Both the position numbers and the translations under genes were made by a program. Source: Ruminiclostridium sp. (GTDB lineage Bacteria > Bacillota_A > Clostridia > Oscillospirales > Oscillospiraceae). Taken from it: a stretch of 8,206 nt of DNA. The stretch is taken from NCBI GenBank assembly GCA_017521345.1, contig JAFXCU010000016.1, forward strand, positions 1-8,206, written 5' to 3'. Below the pieces are notes generated by a model. It was not told the origin of the DNA, did not search any database, and was given only the letters and a program-made list of their open reading frames with translations. Shown here in pieces: positions 1-4,386 of this stretch (position 1 is its first letter; every line of letters starts with the position of its first letter).

Positions 1-1
1 C

Positions 2-1411
2 CAGGAGCTGGAAAAGCGCATCGCCGCCCTGGTCTCCTCCGGCCAGGAGGACACCTCCTGGACCGAAGCCGACGGCACCCTCCGGGCCTGGCAGCGGAAA
101 CGCCGGTTCCACAAGTCCGGCCTCCTCCCCCAGATGGAGCAGGAGGTCCGGGACCTGGAAGCCTCCCAGCGGGAGACCTTCTCCCTCCGCCAGGAGTTGG
201 ACCGCCTCACCCTGGAGACCCGGCAGCTGGAGGAGGAAGCCGCCCAGTGGGAGGCCGACCTGACCCAATCCGCTCAGGCCCGCACCGAGGAGACCCGTCA
301 GCGGCAGAACGACGCCCAGGCCTCCCTGGAGGCTGCCCAGGCCCGCATCCAGGCCCTGGAAGAGGAACTGGACGCCATGACAGAGGAACCCGAAGACCTA
401 CAGGAGGAGGCCGAGGACATCCGGGCCTCGGTCCGCAGCCGGAAGCGGCTCATGACCGGCTTTACCCTCATTGCCGTCCTGCTGACCCTGGCCTCTGCCG
501 CCATGTACGCTGTCCCTCGGTACATCGAACCCCTCTTCCCGGACTTCCCTCTGAGCATCCCCATGCTCCCCTTCCTCTTCTTCGCCGCCATCGTGGTGGT
601 CCTGTGGGGCCTGGTCCTGCTCTTCCTTCTGCTGAAGGGACTCTCTGACCTCCGGGCCAAACGTTCCCTGCGGAAGGTCCAGGAGCAGATCGACACCTTC
701 TATCAGACGGTCTCCGCCAAGGAGCGGAGCCTGGATGATGCCTACCGCCAGCGGGACCACGCCCGCCAGCTGCTGGATGCCCTGAGCCTCCAGGGCGGGC
801 CCCTCCTCTCCCCCCAGGCCCAGGCCTGTCAGTCCGACCTCCAGGCCCTTCGCCAGGAGATGGCCCAGGTCCAGGGACAGCTCACCGCCCTGGGGGACCC
901 CATCTGGGTGGATGCCCGGCTGGACCAGCTCCGGGAGGAGATCTCCGACACGGAGACCGACTATGCCGCTCTGGACCTTGCTCTGGAGGTCCTCCAGGAG
1001 GCTGACAGCCAGCTTCAGTCCCGGCTTTCCCCCCAGCTGAGCCAGTTGGCCGGGGAATACTTCTCCCGGCTGACCAACGGTCAGTACACCCAGGTTTCCC
1101 TGACCCGAAACCTGGAGGTGGCCGTCCGGGAGGCCGACAGCCTGGCTGACCGGCCCCTGGCCTATCTCAGCCAGGGCACCGCCGACCAGCTCTACCTGGC
1201 CCTCCGTCTGGCCCTGGCCGACCTGCTCCTGCCCCAGCCCGACGCCTGCCCCCTCATCCTGGACGACGCCTTCCTGACCTTTGACGACGGCCGCCTGGCC
1301 CTGGCCCTGGGGGTCATCCAGGAGCTGGCCGAGACCCGCCAGGTCCTCCTGTTTTCCTGCCAGAGCCGGGAAGGCCGGATGCTGAACGAAAGGGAGGCTT
1401 CCCATGTCTGA
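2..1411 (+). CDS. yhaN: YhaN-like SMC/Rad50-type ATPase, C-terminal part (5' truncated by window)
   Basis: The frame is open from the window edge, so the Met at 134 is internal and the real start and Walker A motif lie upstream. Visible in order, numbering from that Met: a Glu/Gln/Arg-rich coiled coil (about 1-100), two hydrophobic segments (about 106-126 and 141-167) forming a membrane hairpin, a second coiled coil (about 170-300), then the ATPase C-lobe. The C-lobe carries an ABC-type signature LSQGTADQLYLAL (345-357) and a Walker B with D-loop, LILDDAF (374-380). This layout matches Firmicute YhaN proteins, which resemble SbcC/Rad50 and usually pair with the SbcD-like phosphoesterase YhaO. 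The partner would be upstream and is not seen. The product probably acts on DNA ends or structures, perhaps at the membrane; this is inferred from the family. The stop TGA overlaps the next gene start by 8 bp, which suggests coupled translation. Confidence 0.8.
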   Translation, partial: QELEKRIAALVSSGQEDTSWTEADGTLRAWQRKRRFHKSGLLPQMEQEVRDLEASQRETFSLRQELDRLTLETRQLEEEAAQWEADLTQSAQARTEETRQRQNDAQASLEAAQARIQALEEELDAMTEEPEDLQEEAEDIRASVRSRKRLMTGFTLIAVLLTLASAAMYAVPRYIEPLFPDFPLSIPMLPFLFFAAIVVVLWGLVLLFLLLKGLSDLRAKRSLRKVQEQIDTFYQTVSAKERSLDDAYRQRDHARQLLDALSLQGGPLLSPQAQACQSDLQALRQEMAQVQGQLTALGDPIWVDARLDQLREEISDTETDYAALDLALEVLQEADSQLQSRLSPQLSQLAGEYFSRLTNGQYTQVSLTRNLEVAVREADSLADRPLAYLSQGTADQLYLALRLALADLLLPQPDACPLILDDAFLTFDDGRLALALGVIQELAETRQVLLFSCQSREGRMLNEREASHV

Positions 1412-1961
1412 GAAACCCCAGGAAAAAACCAGTTTTGCCGCTGACTGCTACGGCTTTCTGAAAACCTTCACCGCCCTGCTCCTGGTTTTGGTGGTCCTCT
1501 TCCCCTTCTGCCAGGTCATCACCGTGGACGGCTCCTCCATGGTCCCCACCCTGGAGGACCACGACCAGCTCTTCCTGCAGAAGGCGGGCTACGAGCCGGA
1601 GCAGGGGGATATCGTGGTCCTGCGGAAGGACTTCGCCCATGTTGCCGGCCCCATCGTCAAGCGGGTCATCGCCACCGGCGGCCAGACCGTGGAGATCGAC
1701 TACAACACCTCCACCGTCTATGTGGACGGCCAGCCCCTGGAGGAGCCCTACCTGGGCGAGCCCATGGTCCACCCCACCGACCCTGCCCTCCAGGAGACCC
1801 GCTGGACCGTCCCGGAGGATTCTGTCTTTGTCCTGGGGGACAACCGGAACGCCTCCTATGACAGCCGCCACAAGGAGCTGGGCACCGTAGACGAAGACCT
1901 CATCCTGGGCAAGGCCCGCTTCGTCCTCTTCCCCTTCCGAAACATGGGGGCCACCGGCTGA
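1404..1961 (+). CDS. lepB: Type I signal peptidase, first of a tandem pair
   Basis: This 185-residue S26 family protease cleaves signal peptides from exported proteins at the outer face of the membrane. One N-terminal membrane anchor lies at about 18-39. The catalytic Ser is S45 in GSSMVPTL (43-50) and the general-base Lys is K86 in GPIVKRV (82-88). The conserved box GDNRNASYDSR is at 145-155. The length is typical of short Gram-positive Sip enzymes, which lack the large inserted domain of E. coli LepB. The start at 1404 is preceded by GGGAGG (1392-1397) and overlaps the end of the ATPase gene by 8 bp, so it is probably translated from the same mRNA. A paralogue follows 80 bp downstream; from V41 to the end I count 102 of 145 identical residues in a gap-free hand alignment. 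All catalytic residues are present, so both copies should be active. Confidence 0.93.
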   Translation: MSEKPQEKTSFAADCYGFLKTFTALLLVLVVLFPFCQVITVDGSSMVPTLEDHDQLFLQKAGYEPEQGDIVVLRKDFAHVAGPIVKRVIATGGQTVEIDYNTSTVYVDGQPLEEPYLGEPMVHPTDPALQETRWTVPEDSVFVLGDNRNASYDSRHKELGTVDEDLILGKARFVLFPFRNMGATG

Positions 1962-1978
1962 ACCAGGGCAAGTAATGG

Positions 1979-2007
1979 TTGCCAAGGGGGCGTTTTCGGG
2001 ATATAAT
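1979..2007 (+). promoter_or_regulatory. Sigma-A promoter for the second signal peptidase gene
   Basis: A -35 box TTGCCA (1979-1984, five of six consensus bases) is separated by exactly 17 bp from a perfect -10 box TATAAT (2002-2007). It lies wholly in the 80-bp gap between the two signal peptidase genes. The expected start of transcription, near 2013-2015, would give a leader of only about 27 nt. An AAAGGAGG ribosome binding site follows at 2027-2034, 7 nt before the ATG at 2042. The second peptidase and rqcP can therefore be expressed apart from the upstream ATPase and first peptidase. Seen by eye, not scored. Confidence 0.75.
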
Positions 2008-2041
2008 AGAAGTTACCCTTTGAACCAAAGGAGGTTCTCTT

Positions 2042-2647
2042 ATGTCTGAACATACCTCTCCGGAAGAGATCCAGAAGGTCAAGGAAAATACAGAAGCGCC
2101 CAAGGAGAAGCCCGGGTTTGCCGCCGACTGCTACGGCTGGCTCCAGGCCCTGACCTTCGCCCTGCTCATCCTCATCGTGGTCTTCACCTTCTTCGGCCGC
2201 ATCATCGGCGTGGACGGCTCCTCCATGGTCCCCACCCTGGAACATGGGGATATGCTCCTGCTCCAGTGCGTGGGCTATGAGCCGGAACAGGGAGACGTGG
2301 TGGTCCTTCACAAGGACTTCGCCTCCATCACCGGCCCCATCGTCAAGCGTGTGATCGCCACCGGCGGCCAGACCGTGGAGATCGACTACAACACCTCCAC
2401 CGTCTACGTGGATGGGGAACCCATCGACGAACCCTACCTGGGAGAACCCATGTACACCCCCGCCATGTCCAACGAACAGGGGACCTACTGGGTGGTGCCT
2501 GAGGGATCCATCTTCGTCATGGGCGATAACCGAAACGCCTCCTCCGACAGCCGGAACGTGGAGCTGGGCACCGTGGACACCCGCTATGTCCTGGGCAAGG
2601 CCCTGTTCATCATCCTCCCCTTCCAGCACCTGGGGGCCATCAACTGA
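2042..2647 (+). CDS. lepB: Type I signal peptidase, second of a tandem pair
   Basis: This 201-residue S26 family signal peptidase is a close paralogue of the preceding gene. It has a longer, highly charged cytoplasmic N-terminus (about 1-25), a membrane anchor at about 34-55, catalytic S61 in GSSMVPTL (59-66), base K102 in GPIVKRV (98-104) and the box GDNRNASSDSR at 161-171. A 28-residue stretch around the catalytic Lys (98-125) is identical to 82-109 of the first copy. The copies differ most in the anchor, in residues 136-150 and at the C-terminus, regions that could alter substrate choice. It has its own promoter and a near-ideal ribosome binding site (2027-2034), so it may be the better expressed copy. 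rqcP starts 18 bp after its stop and probably shares its transcript. Confidence 0.93.
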   Translation: MSEHTSPEEIQKVKENTEAPKEKPGFAADCYGWLQALTFALLILIVVFTFFGRIIGVDGSSMVPTLEHGDMLLLQCVGYEPEQGDVVVLHKDFASITGPIVKRVIATGGQTVEIDYNTSTVYVDGEPIDEPYLGEPMYTPAMSNEQGTYWVVPEGSIFVMGDNRNASSDSRNVELGTVDTRYVLGKALFIILPFQHLGAIN

Positions 2648-2665
2648 CCGAAAGGAGACCATGCA

Positions 2666-2932
2666 ATGCGACTGGATAAATGGCTGAAGGTTTCCCGCCT
2701 CATCAAGCGCCGCACCGTGGCCAACGAGGCCTGCGACAACGAGCGTATCTCGGCCAACGGCCGGGTGGTGAAGGCCTCCTACGACGTGAAGGTGGGCGAC
2801 AAGCTGGAGATCCGCTTCGGCACCCGCACCGTGGCCGTGGAGGTCCTATCCGTCACCGAGATGAAGGGCAAGGAAAACGCCGTCTTCATGTACAAAGAGC
2901 TTCAGGGCTCTGCGGACCAGCTTCCTCAGTAA
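2666..2932 (+). CDS. rqcP: RqcP-type S4 domain RNA-binding protein (ribosome-associated quality control)
   Basis: This 88-residue basic protein is essentially a single S4 RNA-binding domain (about 1-60) with a short tail. Its N-terminus MRLDKWLKVSRLIKRRT closely matches B. subtilis RqcP (YabO) as I recall it, including the basic run R11, K14, R15, R16; NGR and VKVGD turns follow at 31-33 and 41-45. In B. subtilis RqcP works with RqcH on obstructed 50S subunits, positioning tRNA while C-terminal alanine tails are added to stalled chains. The ATG at 2666 is chosen because AAAGGAG (2651-2657) lies 8 nt upstream; the ATG at 2661 is out of frame and too close. The gene is last in the + strand run and is followed by a strong terminator. 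In Bacillus it lies co-directional after mazG; here it faces the mazG-hup run. A heat-shock Hsp15-like S4 protein is the alternative, less likely by length and sequence. Confidence 0.88.
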   Translation: MRLDKWLKVSRLIKRRTVANEACDNERISANGRVVKASYDVKVGDKLEIRFGTRTVAVEVLSVTEMKGKENAVFMYKELQGSADQLPQ

Positions 2933-2937
2933 CGATC

Positions 2938-2979
2938 AAAAGAGCGTACTGCAAACCAATTTGCAGTACGCTCTTTTTT
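2938..2979 (+). terminator. Rho-independent terminator of the rqcP transcript
   Basis: An 18-bp perfect stem (2938-2955 pairing with 2960-2977) closes a four-base loop CCAA and runs into a six-T tract (2974-2979). It begins 5 bp after the rqcP stop. The T tract is on the + strand; the opposite strand has only four Ts before GATC, so it may also slow transcription arriving from the other side, but less strongly. Confidence 0.92.
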
Positions 2980-2989
2980 GCTTCGCAGA

Positions 2990-3013
2990 ATTCCGGTTCT
3001 GCAGAACCGGAAT
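2990..3013. repeat. 24-bp perfect palindrome, possible second terminator or operator
   Basis: The two 12-base halves (2990-3001 and 3002-3013) are exact reverse complements, centred on CTGCAG. In RNA it would form a 9-10 bp stem with a tight loop, followed on the + strand by the A/T-rich stretch CAAATTTAATTCG, so it could be a weak back-up terminator. A protein-binding site is also possible, but no nearby promoter supports that. An alternative short hairpin (2985-2990 with 2997-3002) competes with its left half. Confidence 0.6.
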
Positions 3014-3025
3014 CAAATTTAATTC

Positions 3026-3058
3026 GAAAATTGCCCGGACATGTGCCGGGCAATTTTC
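3026..3058. terminator. Bidirectional terminator-like hairpin
   Basis: A 13-bp perfect stem (3026-3038 with 3046-3058) closes a 7-base loop ACATGTG. The stem has a G/C core (GCCCGG/CCGGGC) and A/T-rich outer parts ending in AAAA on one side and TTTT on the other, the usual shape of a terminator that works in both directions between convergent genes. It is the third hairpin behind rqcP on the + strand and would also catch read-through from hup on the - strand. Confidence 0.65.
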
Positions 3059-3064
3059 TCTTCT

Positions 3065-3108
3065 CGGCCCGGGAGTGACCGGCCTTTGGCCGGGCGCGGG
3101 TCGGGCCG
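3065..3108. repeat. G/C-rich nested inverted repeat
   Basis: Outer arms CGGCCCG (3065-3071) and CGGGCCG (3102-3108) enclose an inner hairpin CCGGCC-TTT-GGCCGG (3079-3093). An alternative pairing of GCCCGG (3067-3072) with CCGGGC (3090-3095) competes. There is no T tract on either strand, so it does not look like a standard terminator. In DNA this G/C richness could give short inverted repeats by chance, so its function is unclear. Confidence 0.45.
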
Positions 3109-3117
3109 CAACCCCCC

Positions 3118-3213
3118 AATTTTGGAATGGACAACCACACTTACAGGCAACAAAATACCCCCGTATTCCGTCTTATCAAAAGAAAGAATACGGGGGTAGT
3201 CCATTCCAAAATT
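3118..3213. repeat. 96-bp nested inverted repeat overlapping the hup stop codon
   Basis: Perfect 15-bp outer arms (3118-3132 and 3199-3213) and perfect 13-bp inner arms (3156-3168 and 3186-3198) are nested. On the hup side the two arms are contiguous (28 nt); on the far side a 23-nt A/C-rich stretch (3133-3155) separates them. A 17-nt loop lies at 3169-3185. The outer arm covers two bases of the hup stop codon. The inner hairpin is the likely hup terminator. The outer arms are not needed for that and recall a small inverted-repeat element, but I see no target-site duplication. Confidence 0.7.
3152..3198 (-). terminator. Rho-independent terminator of hup (inner hairpin)
   Basis: Read on the - strand, 13 nt after the hup stop, a 13-bp perfect stem TACCCCCGTATTC/GAATACGGGGGTA with a 17-nt loop is followed by TTTTGTTG (the complement of 3148-3155). 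The stem has a strong run of five G:C pairs. The loop is longer than usual and the T tract is short, so it may be only moderately efficient, which would fit the additional hairpins beyond it. Confidence 0.75.
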
Positions 3214-3487
3214 ACTGGTCAACTGCGTCCTTCAGAGCCTTGCCGGCCTTAAAGGTGGGGACCTTGGTTGCGGGGATGGGAATGTCCTCGCCAGTCTTGG
3301 GGTTGCGGCCCATGCGCTCGGCACGGGTCTTGGTCTCGAAGGCGCCGAAGCCCACGATCTGGACCTTCTCTTCCTCAGCCAGAGCCTTGGTGATCAGGGC
3401 AATGGCAGCGTTCAGGCCGGTTTCCACGTTCTTGCGGGAGAAGCCGGTCTCTTCGGCCACACGCAGGATCAGTTCAGTCTTGTTCAT
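3212..3487 (-). CDS. hup: HU family nucleoid-associated DNA-binding protein
   Basis: This 91-residue protein has the full HU/IHF fold: the N-terminal helix pair that makes the dimer body (MNKTELILRVAEETG, 1-15, to about 38), the turn VQIVGFGAFE (42-51) and the DNA-gripping beta arm with RNPKTGEDI (61-69), whose P63 is the intercalating proline. The C-terminal helix is FKAGKALKDAV (79-89). The length is normal for HU (about 90). HU dimers bend and compact DNA and help replication and repair. The gene is last in the - strand run, 25 bp after mazG, with an AGAGGA-type ribosome binding site (complement of about 3498-3503). I could not find a convincing promoter of its own in the gap or the end of mazG. 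The stop codon lies within the arm of a nested inverted repeat. HU rather than IHF is called because it is a single gene in a Firmicute context. Confidence 0.96.
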   Translation of the reverse strand: MNKTELILRVAEETGFSRKNVETGLNAAIALITKALAEEEKVQIVGFGAFETKTRAERMGRNPKTGEDIPIPATKVPTFKAGKALKDAVDQ

Positions 3488-3512
3488 TTTTTACGCTTCC
3501 TCTCATCTCTTG

Positions 3513-4310
3513 TTATTCCTTTTCCGGGTGCTTTTCCCGGTCCCAGTAGGTCATCAGCTCGGACACATCCAGGTCCGACATCTGCTTGCCCTGGGCATTG
3601 ACGGCCGCTTCCACCCCGGAGAACCGGCGGATAAACTTCTCGCAGGTCCCGGCCAGAGCGGTCTCGGCATCTATCTGGAAGAACCGGGCGATCTTCACTG
3701 CTGCAAACAGCAGGTCACCCAGCTCCTCTTCCACGTTGGTGTTTTCCGCCACAGCGGTCTTGAGCTCACCCAGCTCTTCCTCCAGCTTGTCCATGGCGGC
3801 CTGGACGTTGGGCCACTCAAAGCCCGCCTTCTCGGCCTTGGACTGGATCTTCTCCGCCCGCCACAGGCCGGGGAGGCTCCGGGCCACGCTGTTGAGGGTG
3901 TCGGTGGCGGTCTGCTGGCCCTTTTCCTTCTGCTTGAGCTCCTCCCAGTTCACCAGGACCTCACCCACGGTGCCGGTCTTCCAGTCGGAGAACACATGGG
4001 GGTGGCGGTAGATGAGCTTCTTGCAGATGCCGTCAGCCACATCGTCCAGGGTGAACCCGCCGATATCCTCCTCAATGGAGGCATGAAAAACCACCTGGAG
4101 GAGAACGTCTCCCAGCTCTTCCTTCAGGTTGGGCAGGCTGCCCTGGTCGATGGCCTCGGCTACCTCGTAGGCCTCCTCGATCAGGTTCCGGCGGATGCTC
4201 TCATGGGTCTGTTCCATGTCCCAGGGACAGCCGCCGGGATGGCGGAGGATACGGGTGATCTCCCGCAGGTCCTCCACGTTATAAGAATCTTTATACTCAA
4301 AATTTATCAT
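3513..4310 (-). CDS. mazG: MazG nucleoside triphosphate pyrophosphohydrolase
   Basis: This 265-residue protein has two all-helical MazG domains. The N-terminal one carries GCPWD (27-31), EEAYEV (45-50) and EELGDV (64-69); the C-terminal one carries LEEELGEL (176-183) and EEELGDL (194-200). The paired EE...ExxD residues bind Mg2+. MazG hydrolyses (d)NTPs to (d)NMPs and pyrophosphate and serves as nucleotide-pool housecleaning. The length fits the stand-alone E. coli type; the B. subtilis homologue YabN has an extra N-terminal methylase domain that is absent here. The ATG at 4310 is chosen because MINFEYKD begins family-like sequence and AGAGGA (complement of 4315-4320) precedes it. The frame stays open to 4421, but that extension would run into the flippase gene and is not family-like. 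A hairpin sits just upstream of the ribosome binding site. Confidence 0.93.
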   Translation of the reverse strand: MINFEYKDSYNVEDLREITRILRHPGGCPWDMEQTHESIRRNLIEEAYEVAEAIDQGSLPNLKEELGDVLLQVVFHASIEEDIGGFTLDDVADGICKKLIYRHPHVFSDWKTGTVGEVLVNWEELKQKEKGQQTATDTLNSVARSLPGLWRAEKIQSKAEKAGFEWPNVQAAMDKLEEELGELKTAVAENTNVEEELGDLLFAAVKIARFFQIDAETALAGTCEKFIRRFSGVEAAVNAQGKQMSDLDVSELMTYWDREKHPEKE

Positions 4311-4322
4311 AGGATCCTCTTT

Positions 4323-4355
4323 CCCACAAGTCCCCCGGGGGGATTTGTGGGTTTT
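4323..4355 (+). terminator. Hairpin with + strand U tract in the leader of mazG
   Basis: Arms 4323-4336 and 4338-4351 can pair over most of 14 positions, the innermost bases forming the loop. On the + strand one pair is G-U and the stem runs into TTTTGTTGGTTTTT (from 4352). On the - strand, the sense of mazG, the same position is an A-C mismatch and AAAGAGG follows instead of a T tract. It therefore has the form of a + strand (antisense) terminator, yet in the sense mRNA it would be an imperfect hairpin directly before the mazG ribosome binding site. It lies in the 76-bp gap between the flippase and mazG genes. Confidence 0.55.
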
Positions 4356-4386
4356 GTTGGTTTTTATCTTGATTGACAGCTTTTTC

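Noticed and set aside
134..136. ATG at 134 as the true start of the ATPase gene
   Set aside because: The same frame is open to the window edge with similar coiled-coil residues, and the Walker A part of the protein must lie upstream.
398..1405. 335-codon - strand open frame opposite the ATPase gene
   Set aside because: It is a Gly/Gln/Leu-rich shadow of the coiled-coil coding sequence.
2661..2687. Short frame starting at the ATG at 2661
   Set aside because: It ends after eight codons, is only 3 nt from the ribosome binding site and is out of frame with rqcP.
2938..3213. CRISPR array or direct-repeat array
   Set aside because: The repeats are inverted pairs of different sequence, with no regular spacer-repeat pattern.
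3488..3560. A separate promoter for hup on the - strand
   Set aside because: The best -10-like hexamer, AATAAC, matches four of six positions and has no -35 box at proper spacing; transcription from upstream is the simpler reading.
2961..4376. 471-codon + strand open frame over the intergenic repeats, hup and mazG
   Set aside because: It begins inside the rqcP terminator and is antisense to two well-supported genes; no domain is visible.
4373..4378. Perfect TTGACA on the + strand as a -35 box of an antisense promoter
   Set aside because: No hexamer resembling TATAAT occurs 15-18 bp downstream.
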